This document shows, in pieces, positions 8,966 through 16,694 of a stretch of 64,000 nt of DNA. Source of the stretch: Streptomyces typhae (lineage in GTDB: Bacteria > Actinomycetota > Actinomycetes > Streptomycetales > Streptomycetaceae); NCBI RefSeq assembly GCF_009755605.1, contig NZ_WPNZ01000009.1, forward strand, positions 1-64,000. Direction: 5' to 3'. Under the pieces are notes generated by a model. It was not told where the DNA came from, ran no database searches, and saw only the letters and a program-made list of their open reading frames with translations. How positions within the stretch are numbered: position 1 is the stretch's first letter; each line of letters opens with the position of its first letter. Position numbers and translations under genes: made by a program.

Positions 8966-9991
8966 TCAGGGACGCGAACGGGCGGTGGGCGGGTTGCCGG
9001 TGACGGGGGCGGGGTCGGCGGCGGCAGCCGACCGCCCAGGCTCCGCACCCCGCCCGGCCCGCCGGAACGGTCCTGTCAGGCGGGACAACCGGGACCCCGG
9101 ATTCACCTGGTCCTCCGGGGACAACCGGGACCCCGGAGTCCCCTGGTCCCCCCGGGACGACCGGGGCAGACGTCGGCTCACCCACACCCCGAGCGCCACG
9201 GCGAGCCCCACGGCGACGATGATCCAGGACGCGGTGCGCAGGGTGTCGGTCAGCGCGTCGTACACGGCGCCCGCCGCGTCCCGGGACACGTCCGGGGGCA
9301 GGTCGTCCAGGGTGAGGCCGCGGCCCACGGCGACGGCGGCGGCGAGCGCGCCCGCTCCCGCGGCAGCGCCGAGGGCGGTCGCGATGACGGCCCGGCGGCG
9401 GCGCACCGCGAGGAGGACGCCGCCCGCGGCGAGCAGCACGGCGGCGACGGGCAGCCAGAGCCCCGCGACCTGGAGCATGCGGAACCCCTTACGGAAGTCG
9501 CTGAGGTCCTGGGCCTGCATGACCGTGACCTCGGTGTGCCGCACCGGGATGCGGTTCGCGAACGGTGTGCCCTCTTCGGTGAGCTGACGCTTGACCTGCT
9601 GGGTGATGGGCGCGAGGTCGATGGTGACGGCGCCGTCGGAGTCATGGGTGAGCGCCGACTGGACGGCGTCGTGGGCGGCGCGGTTGGCGGCGTTCCACGC
9701 GGCCTGGAAGGCGCCGGTCTCGGTGAAGGAGTGCACCGCGTCCCGGACGAAGGAGGTGACCACCGACTGGAGCGGGCCCGCGTCGATCTCGTTCATCGCC
9801 GACTCGGTGACGGCGTCGCTGACGGCGGCGCGCACCGCCGGGTCGGAGGCGAGCGGCGCCATCGTGGCGACGTACGCGCTCGCGTCCTCGATCTCGTACT
9901 TCGCCCAGGTCGAGACCGTGCCGAGCGGTACGAGCAGGCAGGCGAGGACCAGCAGCACGGCGGACAGGGCGGCGCGAGGGCGTCTGGGCAC
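8966..9991 (-). CDS. Conserved membrane protein of unknown function
   Basis: About 341 aa. An N-terminal hydrophobic segment (LSAVLLVLACLLVPLGTVSTW) is followed by an extracytoplasmic helical region of roughly 150 residues, two further helices (VAGLWLPVAAVLLAAGGVLLAV and ATALGAAAGAGALAAAVAV), then one more (ASWIIVAVGLAVALGVWVS) and a basic, Gly/Pro/Arg-rich tail. I do not recognise a named family. GTG 9991 is preferred because the protein then starts directly with PRRPRAALS and the membrane anchor; GTG 10018 is possible. It is 30 bp from the VanJ-like gene on the same strand and probably cotranscribed. A short internal repeat (about 9085-9165) encodes the SRLS-rich part of the tail. Confidence 0.75.
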   Translation of the reverse strand: MPRRPRAALSAVLLVLACLLVPLGTVSTWAKYEIEDASAYVATMAPLASDPAVRAAVSDAVTESAMNEIDAGPLQSVVTSFVRDAVHSFTETGAFQAAWNAANRAAHDAVQSALTHDSDGAVTIDLAPITQQVKRQLTEEGTPFANRIPVRHTEVTVMQAQDLSDFRKGFRMLQVAGLWLPVAAVLLAAGGVLLAVRRRRAVIATALGAAAGAGALAAAVAVGRGLTLDDLPPDVSRDAAGAVYDALTDTLRTASWIIVAVGLAVALGVWVSRRLPRSSRGDQGTPGSRLSPEDQVNPGSRLSRLTGPFRRAGRGAEPGRSAAAADPAPVTGNPPTARSRP

Positions 9992-10107
9992 GCCCCCCAG
10001 GCAAGACCCCGGCCACACACCGCGCGACCGGGGTCACTGCATATGGGGGCAGGAATGCCCGCCTTGGTGGGACGCCGCCCGCGAGCCGCCGACGCCTGGC
10101 CCTGCTC

Positions 10108-10157
10108 GCGGTTGTACAGCCGCCGGCGCCGGGTCCTACTTGCGGTTGTACAGCCGC
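10108..10157. repeat. Stop-proximal duplication after ABC permease
   Basis: GCGGTTGTACAGCCGC occurs at 10108-10123 and 10142-10157. The second copy is the end of the permease gene (codons for RLYNR before the stop at 10136); the first lies just past the stop and carries a mutated stop position. Confidence 0.85.
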
Positions 10158-10978
10158 ATCGTCACCGGCCCGAACACCGCCACGAGCAGCCCCGCCCAGC
10201 CGAGGCTCCAGGCGACGTCGGCGGCGGGCCAGTCGCCCTCCATCAGGCCGCGCACGGCGGAGGCGACGTGCGTGACGGGGTTGTTGTTCACGAACGCCTG
10301 GAGCCAGCCCGGCATCGTCTCCGGCTTCACGAAGATGTCGCTGAGGAACGTCAGCGGGAAGAGCACCATCATGCTGACGCCCATCACGGACTTCTCCGTA
10401 CGCAGGAGCAGCCCGAACATGGTCCACACCCAGGAGAAGGCGAACGAGAACACGAGCAGGAGCAGCACCCCGGCGAGCACGCCGAGGGCGCTGTCCGGGC
10501 GGAAGCCCAGGATGATGCCGACGGTCAGCATCACCGCGGACGCCATCGCGTACCGCAGGGCGTCGCCGAGGAGATAGCCCACCAGCGTCGAGGGCCGCCA
10601 GATCGGCAGCGAGCGGAAGCGGTCGAAGACGCCCTTCTCGATGTCGGTGTTCACCGAGACGCCCGTGTACATCGTGATCATGACGACCGACATCACCAGG
10701 ATGCCGGGGAGCAGGTACTGGATGTACTCGCGCGGGGAACCGGCGAGGGCGCCTCCGAAGAGGTACGTGTACATCAGCACCATCATGATCGGGAACGCCG
10801 TGACGTCGAAGAGCTGCTCCGGCACGTGCTTGATCTTGAGGATGGCGCGCCAGCCGAAGGTCAGGGACGCGGACAGGGCGCTGGGTCGCTGCGGGCGCTC
10901 CTTGGCGATGAGCAGTTCGGCGAGGGACTCCGTGCGGACGGGTGCGAGGTCCTGGGCGTCGGTGGTGGCGGTGCTCAT
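10136..10978 (-). CDS. ABC-2 type exporter, permease (DrrB-like)
   Basis: A 280-aa ABC-2 membrane protein with about six helices (for example QYLLPGILVMSVVMITMY and LGVLAGVLLLLVFSFAFSW) and the conserved ABC-2 segment FRSLPIWRPSTLVG. It forms the membrane half of a daunorubicin-resistance-type exporter with the ATPase encoded immediately upstream. Its ATG (10978) overlaps the stop of the ATPase gene by four bases (ATGA), so translation is probably coupled. The substrate is unknown. The gene's last codons are duplicated downstream. Confidence 0.9.
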   Translation of the reverse strand: MSTATTDAQDLAPVRTESLAELLIAKERPQRPSALSASLTFGWRAILKIKHVPEQLFDVTAFPIMMVLMYTYLFGGALAGSPREYIQYLLPGILVMSVVMITMYTGVSVNTDIEKGVFDRFRSLPIWRPSTLVGYLLGDALRYAMASAVMLTVGIILGFRPDSALGVLAGVLLLLVFSFAFSWVWTMFGLLLRTEKSVMGVSMMVLFPLTFLSDIFVKPETMPGWLQAFVNNNPVTHVASAVRGLMEGDWPAADVAWSLGWAGLLVAVFGPVTMRLYNRK

Positions 10979-12042
10979 GCTGTCGCCTCTTCCTTGCGGA
11001 GGTCCGCTTCCTTGCGGAGGTCCGCGTCCTGCGGGGGCTCGGGTTCGCTGGGATGGCCGGTGAGGGCCAGGAAAACCTCGTCGAGGCTGGGCTGGCCCAG
11101 GGAGAAGTTGTCGACGGTGATGCCGGTGCGGGCCAGCTCGGCGAGGGCGCGCGAGGCCTGCTCGGCGGCGCCCGCTGCGCCCGCGGCGCTCTCGCCGACG
11201 CGGGCGGTGAGCGCGACCGGGTCGGCCTCCAGCTGGATCCGGGCGTCGTCGAGTGCGCGCCGCAGCACCTCCTCGGCCTGCGCGCGCTGCTCGGCGTGGC
11301 GCAGCCTGACGTGCACGGAGCCCGCGCCGACGGACGCCTTCAGCTCGCCCTTGGTGCCCTCGGCGATGACGCGGCCCTTGTCGATGACGGCGATGCGGGA
11401 GGCGAGCTGGTCGGCCTCGTCCAGATACTGCGTGGTCAGGAGCACCGTCGTGCCGTGGCCGACGACGGCGCGGACGATGTCCCAGACCTGGTTGCGGCTG
11501 CGCGGGTCGAGGCCGGTCGTCGGCTCGTCGAGGAAGAGCAGGTCGGGGGTGTTGAGGATGGACGCGGCGATGTCGATGCGGCGCCGCATGCCACCGGAGT
11601 AGTTCTTCACCTGCCGGGACGCGGCCTCGCCGAGGCCGAAGGCGTCGAGGAGCTGTTCGGCGCGGGCGTACGCGGCCTTCTTGCCGTGGCCGGTGAGGCG
11701 GGCGAGGAGCACCAGGTTCTCGGTGCCGGTGAGGTCCTCGTCCACCGAGGCGTACTGCCCGGTGAGGCTGACGAGGCCGCGGACCGTGTCGGCCTCGCGG
11801 ACCACGTCGTGGCCGAACACATGCGCCTGGCCGCCGTCCGGGCGCAACAGCGTGGCCAGCATCTTCACGGTCGTCGTCTTGCCCGCGCCGTTCGGCCCGA
11901 GGACGCCGTAGACCGTGCCGGCCGGGACGGTCAGGTCGACGCCGTCGACCGCGCGGTTGTCGCCGAACGTCTTGACCAGGCCCGCGGTCTCGATGGCCGG
12001 ACCACCGGAGCCCGGACTCCGGTGCGGCTGCTTGCTGCTCAT
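10975..12042 (-). CDS. ABC exporter ATP-binding protein (DrrA-like)
   Basis: A 355-aa ATPase. Walker A is GPNGAGKT (residues 49-56), the signature is YSGGMRRR, Walker B is LLFLDEPTTGLD, with the H loop around TTQYLDEA. Family-typical C-terminal extension of the DrrA type ends near DNFSLGQPSLDEVFLALTG, a region linked to DrrA assembly with its permease. A short in-frame duplication near the C-terminus encodes ADLRKEADLRKE. First gene of a two-gene operon with the permease. The 210-bp gap upstream (12043-12252) separates it from a divergent membrane gene; no operator is evident there. Confidence 0.92.
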   Translation of the reverse strand: MSSKQPHRSPGSGGPAIETAGLVKTFGDNRAVDGVDLTVPAGTVYGVLGPNGAGKTTTVKMLATLLRPDGGQAHVFGHDVVREADTVRGLVSLTGQYASVDEDLTGTENLVLLARLTGHGKKAAYARAEQLLDAFGLGEAASRQVKNYSGGMRRRIDIAASILNTPDLLFLDEPTTGLDPRSRNQVWDIVRAVVGHGTTVLLTTQYLDEADQLASRIAVIDKGRVIAEGTKGELKASVGAGSVHVRLRHAEQRAQAEEVLRRALDDARIQLEADPVALTARVGESAAGAAGAAEQASRALAELARTGITVDNFSLGQPSLDEVFLALTGHPSEPEPPQDADLRKEADLRKEEATA

Positions 12043-12252
12043 GTCCCTGTGCCCTCCGCTGTGCGGTTCGTACGGCTGTTCGTCGTGAGGGGAGACCGGT
12101 CCCGCGGCGGAAACTCATCGCCGCGGGGCCGGGGCAGCGGGTCGCTGAGGTTCAGCGTGGCACGGGCTCCGGTGGAGCATGGGGTCGAACGGGTGTTTCC
12201 TTGAGCTGGGGACAGGACGCCACTGGGCGTGACTGAGCAGAGAGGAGCCGTC

Positions 12253-12678
12253 ATGGCTCACATCGCACCCACCGCACCCACCGGCCACGGCGCGCACACC
12301 GGCCCCGGCGGGCATGGAGCGCACGGGGGTCTCCGCACGCTCTCGGCCGTCGGGGCGGTGCCCGCCCTCCTCGCCGTCGTCTACGGCCTCTGGGCCGCCG
12401 CCAACCACCGCGACGGCGGCCCGATCACCGGCGGGAACGTCCTCCTGGGCGTGGTCTCGGGACTGGTCTTCGGAGCGCTGTACGCGGGTCTGCGCCAGGC
12501 AGCCCCCACGCTCCCGCGCGAGCTGCGCGCGGGAGCGTGGGCGGTGTTCGCCGGGCTGTCCTTCGGCTTCCTGTGCGGCCTCACGGACGCGAGTGTCCTG
12601 CGGACGGCGGCGATGGCCGCCGCGGTCGCCGCTGCCGTCTTCGCGACGGTGTTCTACCGGTACTACACACGGGAGTGA
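12253..12678 (+). CDS. Small conserved membrane protein
   Basis: A 141-aa protein with a Gly/His-rich N-terminus (residues 1-35) and four predicted membrane segments (for example ALLAVVYGLWAAANH, LLGVVSGLVFGALYAGL, GAWAVFAGLSFGFLCGL, AAMAAAVAAAVFATVFY). ATG 12253 is chosen because GAGGAG lies eight bases upstream; the frame is open a little further. No characterised family is recognised. It stands alone between the divergent ABC operon and the convergent SGNH hydrolase. Confidence 0.75.
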   Translation: MAHIAPTAPTGHGAHTGPGGHGAHGGLRTLSAVGAVPALLAVVYGLWAAANHRDGGPITGGNVLLGVVSGLVFGALYAGLRQAAPTLPRELRAGAWAVFAGLSFGFLCGLTDASVLRTAAMAAAVAAAVFATVFYRYYTRE

Positions 12679-12696
12679 CGTCCCCTCCGCGGTGAC

Positions 12697-14079
12697 TCAG
12701 AGGGTCCCGAGGTCGACGGCCCGCGCCATGGCCCGGTACCCCGCGTCGTTCGGGTGCAGGTGGTCCCCGCTGTCGTAGGCGGGCCGCAGCCGCTCCGGGT
12801 CCGCCGGATCGGCGAGCGCCCGGTCGAGGTCGACGTACCCGTCGTACTCGCCGGACGTCCGCACCCACGTGTTGAACGCGTCGCTGACGGCCGCGGCCCG
12901 CGGACCGTAGTGGTCGGATCCGCCGAGCGGCAGCAGCGTCGCCCCGATCACCTTCAGGCCCTTGTCGTGCGCGGCCCGGATCAGCTTGCGGTGCCCGGCG
13001 ACGAGTTCGTCGGCGCTGACGACGGGCGCGGGCTTGTAGGTGGGCTTGTCGGTCTCGCTGAAGCCGATGTCGTTGACGCCTTCGAGGACGACGACGGTCT
13101 TGGCGCCCGGCAGGTCGAGCGCGTCCCGCAGGAAACGCCCGGTGCCCTTGTCGCCGTACCAGGCCGAGTCGTTGAGGACCATGTTCCCGCCGATGCCGGA
13201 GTTCAGGACGGGCCGGGGCGCGCCGGACTTCGCGAGGCGCTCGGCGAGGGCGTCGGACCAGCGCCGGTTGGCGTCGGTGGTGGAGGCGAAACCGTCCGTG
13301 ATGGAGTCGCCGAAGAGGACGACCCCGCCGCGCCCTGACGACCGGGAGCCGTGCCCGGACGACGGGGATCCGTGCCCGGACGACCGGGGTCCGTGCCCGG
13401 ACGACCGGGCCCCATGCCTGCCCGCCTCCCTGGTGGCGTGCGGTTTCGCGTCGCGTACGTCCACGCCGGACAGGTAGTACCAGGACTCGGTCGACTCCTT
13501 GAAGGCGCCCGCGCCGGTGTCGGCGGTGTGGTCGCCCTGCGCGCGGTAGCTGGTGGCGAACGACTGGGCGTGGAACGTGGCGGGGCCCGTGGTGCCCGCC
13601 AGGTGCAGAGTGACGGTCACGGACTCGAACCGGCCGAGGTCGAGGCCGACTTCGTCGCTGGTGAGCTGTCCGCCCGCCGGGACGGTTGCGGTTCTCCCGC
13701 CGCCGAAGGCGAGCCGCCGCACGGAGCCCCGCTCGACGCCCGCGCCCTTGGTGCCGTCGGTGCGGGCGACGGTGGCGCCCGCGATGTGCAGCGGGGACGC
13801 CCCGTACCGGTTGGAGAGGCGGACGCGGGCTCTGTCACCCCCTTCCGTCACCCGCACGACCTGCCGGAGGGTCTGGTGGTCGAAGCCCGCTTCGGACCAG
13901 TTGGGCCTGAACCCGGCGCTCGGGCGCTGCGGGGCCGCGGCCCATGCCGCGGTCCAGGCCGCCGCGCGGGCGTCGTGGCCGGTGGCGGGCGCGTCGGAGG
14001 CCCGCGCCACGGTGACGGCGGCTCCGGCGGTGACGGCGAGGGCGACGGCGACGGCGGTCGTACGGGCACGCGAAATCAT
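12697..14079 (-). CDS. Secreted SGNH/GDSL hydrolase
   Basis: A 460-aa secreted esterase/lipase-type enzyme. A signal peptide (about residues 1-30, ending near ARA/SDA) is followed by a beta-rich N-terminal domain (about 40-190). The SGNH domain has block I GDSITDGF, block II GIGGN, block III GVND and block V GDHLHPNDAG, so Ser, Gly, Asn, His and Asp are all present. A linker of SSGHGSR-type heptads joins the two domains. ATG 14079 is placed six bases after GGAG; GTG 14082 is an alternative. It is divergent from a LysR regulator, which may control it. Confidence 0.92.
   Translation of the reverse strand: MISRARTTAVAVALAVTAGAAVTVARASDAPATGHDARAAAWTAAWAAAPQRPSAGFRPNWSEAGFDHQTLRQVVRVTEGGDRARVRLSNRYGASPLHIAGATVARTDGTKGAGVERGSVRRLAFGGGRTATVPAGGQLTSDEVGLDLGRFESVTVTLHLAGTTGPATFHAQSFATSYRAQGDHTADTGAGAFKESTESWYYLSGVDVRDAKPHATREAGRHGARSSGHGPRSSGHGSPSSGHGSRSSGRGGVVLFGDSITDGFASTTDANRRWSDALAERLAKSGAPRPVLNSGIGGNMVLNDSAWYGDKGTGRFLRDALDLPGAKTVVVLEGVNDIGFSETDKPTYKPAPVVSADELVAGHRKLIRAAHDKGLKVIGATLLPLGGSDHYGPRAAAVSDAFNTWVRTSGEYDGYVDLDRALADPADPERLRPAYDSGDHLHPNDAGYRAMARAVDLGTL
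13330..13413. repeat. 21-bp in-frame tandem repeats in SGNH linker
   Basis: Three near-perfect 21-bp units (13351-13371, 13372-13392, 13393-13413) and a degenerate fourth (13330-13350) encode SSGHGSR-type heptads between the N-terminal and catalytic domains of the SGNH hydrolase. Confidence 0.9.
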
Positions 14080-14256
14080 CACAGGCTCCAGGGGGTTGGA
14101 CGTGGGGGGCCGGGAGTGCCCCGGCCCCGGGGTGGTCCGGCACGCTGCCGTGCCGACTCCTCAAAGATCCGCCGACGGCGCGGGGCCAGCAACGCCGATC
14201 TGTGGAACGATCACCACGCTCAGGCTTATCGATCCAGGTCACAGGGGGAGCGCGCC

Positions 14257-15165
14257 ATGGAGCGACAGGAACTTCAGACCTTCCTGACTCTCGCCGAGGA
14301 GCTGCACTTCGGCCGTACCGCCGAGCGGCTGCTGCTCTCGCAGGCCCGGGTCAGCCAGACCGTGAAGAAGCTGGAGCGGAAGATCGGCGCGCCGCTGTTC
14401 GAGCGCACCAGCAGGGTCGTGCGGATGTCGCCGCTGGGACGGCAGTTGTACGACGACCTGGCGCCGCTGCACGACCGGATGGAGGCGGCGGTGGCCCGCG
14501 CCAAGGACGTGGCGCGCGGGGTGGAGGGTGAGCTGGGGGTCGGCTTCCTCGGGTCCGGGGCCGGGTCGCTCACGCAGCCGGTCCTGAAGCTGTTCCGTGA
14601 GCGCTGCCCCGGGTGCGCGGTGCGGCTGCGCGAGACGCAGTTCCAGGACCCGCTCGGCGCGCTGCGCTCGGGCGAGGTGGACGTCCTCTTCACCTGCCTG
14701 CCGGTGCAGGAGCCCGATCTGACGGTGGGCCCGGTCGTCATCAACGAGTCCCGGGCCCTCGCGGTGCCGCTCGGCCACCGCTTCGCGGGCCGCTCCTCGC
14801 TGTCCTTCGAGGAGCTCGCGGGCGAGACGTTCTTCGGCGTGGCCGGTGGCGCGCCCGCGTACTGGTGGGACTTCCATGTGCCGCCGCGCACGCCGAGCGG
14901 CCGGGAGATCGGGCGCGGGCAGGACGTGGCGACGTTCCAGGAACTGATGACGCTGGTCGCCACGGGGCAGGGCGTGTCCCCGGTGATCGCCTCCGTGGGG
15001 ACGTACTACTCCCGGCCGGACGTCGTCTTCGTCCCCGTGCACGACCTGCCGACGGCGGACGTCGGCCTGATCTGGCGCACCGGCGGCACCAACGCCCGCA
15101 CAGAGGCGTTCATCCGCGCCGTACGGGACGTCGTCGCCGCCAACGGCGGGCCCGCCGCGTTCTAG
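14257..15165 (+). CDS. LysR-family transcriptional regulator
   Basis: A 302-aa LysR protein. The helix-turn-helix is at residues 1-60 (FGRTAERLLLSQARVSQTVKKLERK), followed by an effector-binding domain with GVGFLGSGAGSLTQPVL and a typical LysR C-terminus. ATG 14257 has GGGGGAG just upstream. It is divergent from the secreted SGNH hydrolase (177-bp gap) and convergent with the next gene, overlapping it by four bases at 15162-15165. The ligand is unknown. Confidence 0.9.
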   Translation: MERQELQTFLTLAEELHFGRTAERLLLSQARVSQTVKKLERKIGAPLFERTSRVVRMSPLGRQLYDDLAPLHDRMEAAVARAKDVARGVEGELGVGFLGSGAGSLTQPVLKLFRERCPGCAVRLRETQFQDPLGALRSGEVDVLFTCLPVQEPDLTVGPVVINESRALAVPLGHRFAGRSSLSFEELAGETFFGVAGGAPAYWWDFHVPPRTPSGREIGRGQDVATFQELMTLVATGQGVSPVIASVGTYYSRPDVVFVPVHDLPTADVGLIWRTGGTNARTEAFIRAVRDVVAANGGPAAF

Positions 15166-15614
15166 ACCGCCGCCGGGTTCTTCCCGGGAGCCGTGCACAG
15201 CGCCCAGATCACGAAGGCGCCGAGCGCGAGCGAGACGAGGGCCCACAGCGGGGTGTACGGCAGCCACAGGAACTGCGCGACCATGCCGAGGGCGGCGAGC
15301 GCGACGCCCGCGCCCCGCGCCCACTCGGCGCCCTTGAGGATGCCCCAGCCGGTCACGGCGATGAGCAGGCCGAGCACGAGGTGGATCCAGCCCCAGGTGG
15401 TGAGGTTGAACTTGTAGACGTAGTCGCCGAGACGGGCGTACACGTCGTCCTCCGCGATGCCCGCGATCCCGGCCAGGACACCGAGGACGCCGTTCACCAG
15501 CATCAGGACACCGGCGAACACCGTGCCGCCGGAGACCCAGGTGCCTTCTCCGCGATGGCTGTGGTGGCCCTGGGGGCCGGGCCCTCCGGGCCGGTCGTGC
15601 TGTGTGGAGTCCAT
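15162..15614 (-). CDS. DUF7144-type integral membrane protein
   Basis: A 150-aa protein with a polar N-terminus and four membrane helices (TVFAGVLMLVNGVLGVLAGIA, WGWIHLVLGLLIAVTGWGI, GAGVALAALGMVAQFLWLPY, LWALVSLALGAFVIWALC). The pattern matches the small four-helix DUF7144 family common in actinobacteria; function unknown. ATG 15614 is chosen because the conserved part begins there. Its stop overlaps the convergent LysR stop. Confidence 0.8.
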   Translation of the reverse strand: MDSTQHDRPGGPGPQGHHSHRGEGTWVSGGTVFAGVLMLVNGVLGVLAGIAGIAEDDVYARLGDYVYKFNLTTWGWIHLVLGLLIAVTGWGILKGAEWARGAGVALAALGMVAQFLWLPYTPLWALVSLALGAFVIWALCTAPGKNPAAV

Positions 15615-15725
15615 GGACCGAGCGTCCGACCGGCGGGGCGGCACGGCGAACGGGGGTGGGCCGTTCGGGTGCGTCCGGCCGGTCGGACGCTCGGGCGGGG
15701 CAGGCTGGTGCGATGCGGGGGCGGC

Positions 15726-16538
15726 TCAGGCGCCGCGCTGGGCCTCCAGGCCGTCCAGGATGACGTCGAGGCCCACGTCGAAGTTGCTGCGGCGGGTCTG
15801 GTCGGCGGCGCCCGCGCCCTGTTCCGCGTAGAGCTGCCGCAGCCGCGGGAAGGGCTCCATGGCCTGCTCGGAGACGGCGGCGACGCGCTCCGCCCACTCC
15901 TGCTCGTCCTGGCCGCTGCGGGCCAGCATGGTCAGCCACGCGGCCTCCGTGGCGGCGGTGCCGATGACGTACGCCCAGATCGTCTTCAGGGCGACCTCGG
16001 CGCGCTGGGGGCTGAAGCCGCCGCTCTCGAAGAGCTCCAGGGTGTCCTCGGTGAGCCGCATCATGTTCGGCCCGAGGTGGGCCATGCCCACCTCGCCGAG
16101 CACGGAGGCGATCCAGGGGTGCCGCAGGATCGCGGCGCGCACGTTGTTCCCGCACTCCACGGCGGCCGCACGCCACTCGGTGCCGGATTCCGGCCGGGGC
16201 ACTCGAATCTCGCCATACACCTCGTCGACGACGAGTTCGATCAGCTCGTCCTTGTTGGAGACATGGGTGTAGAGCGAGGTGGCGCCGGCGTTCAGGCGGG
16301 TGCCGAGCTTGCGCATGCTCAAGGCCTCGATGCCGTCGGTGTCGAGGAGGGCGACGGCCTCGGCCACGATCTGGTCGCGGCTGAGTGTGGGCTGGTCCCG
16401 GCGCGGACGCTGGGGCCGGGTCCACACCGAGCCGATCGCGTCGAGGGCCGGTTCCTTGCGCGAGGACTTCGACGGCCTGGCCGACGACCCGGCCGACGGG
16501 CCGGTCGACGGATTGGTCGGCTGCGCGGCGCGCGGCAT
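15726..16538 (-). CDS. TetR-family repressor of adjacent MFS exporter
   Basis: A 270-aa TetR-like regulator with an unusually long basic and Ser/Pro-rich N-terminal extension (about 50 residues). The helix-turn-helix (LSRDQIVAEAVALLDTDGIEALSMRKLGTRLNAGATSLYTHV) is followed by a TetR_C_1-type ligand domain. AAAGGGG lies eight bases before ATG 16538. It is divergent from the DHA2 exporter at 16695, a classical repressor/pump arrangement, and the shared gap holds repeats that could be its operator. Confidence 0.9.
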   Translation of the reverse strand: MPRAAQPTNPSTGPSAGSSARPSKSSRKEPALDAIGSVWTRPQRPRRDQPTLSRDQIVAEAVALLDTDGIEALSMRKLGTRLNAGATSLYTHVSNKDELIELVVDEVYGEIRVPRPESGTEWRAAAVECGNNVRAAILRHPWIASVLGEVGMAHLGPNMMRLTEDTLELFESGGFSPQRAEVALKTIWAYVIGTAATEAAWLTMLARSGQDEQEWAERVAAVSEQAMEPFPRLRQLYAEQGAGAADQTRRSNFDVGLDVILDGLEAQRGA

Positions 16539-16615
16539 GCGGCCACCCCTTTTCTGCTCGTCGTTCGCGTTGTGGTCGTTTCCAGCCTACCGCAGGGGCG
16601 CACGCCGTTCGGGGT

Positions 16616-16661
16616 TTGCGATCAGTGTTCGGCGGGCGTACAGTGTTCGGCGGAAGCGAAC
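16616..16661 (+). promoter_or_regulatory. Candidate promoter/operator of the MFS exporter
   Basis: TTGCGA (16616-16621), 17 bp, TACAGT (16639-16644) is a plausible -35/-10 pair about 50 bp before the exporter start. Two copies of CAGTGTTCGGCGG (16623-16635 and 16641-16653) and an inverted GTTCG...CGAAC (16645-16661) overlap it, as expected for a TetR-family operator. Confidence 0.55.
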
Positions 16662-16694
16662 GCCGTACCGTTGCACTTGCTCTGGAGGTCCGTC

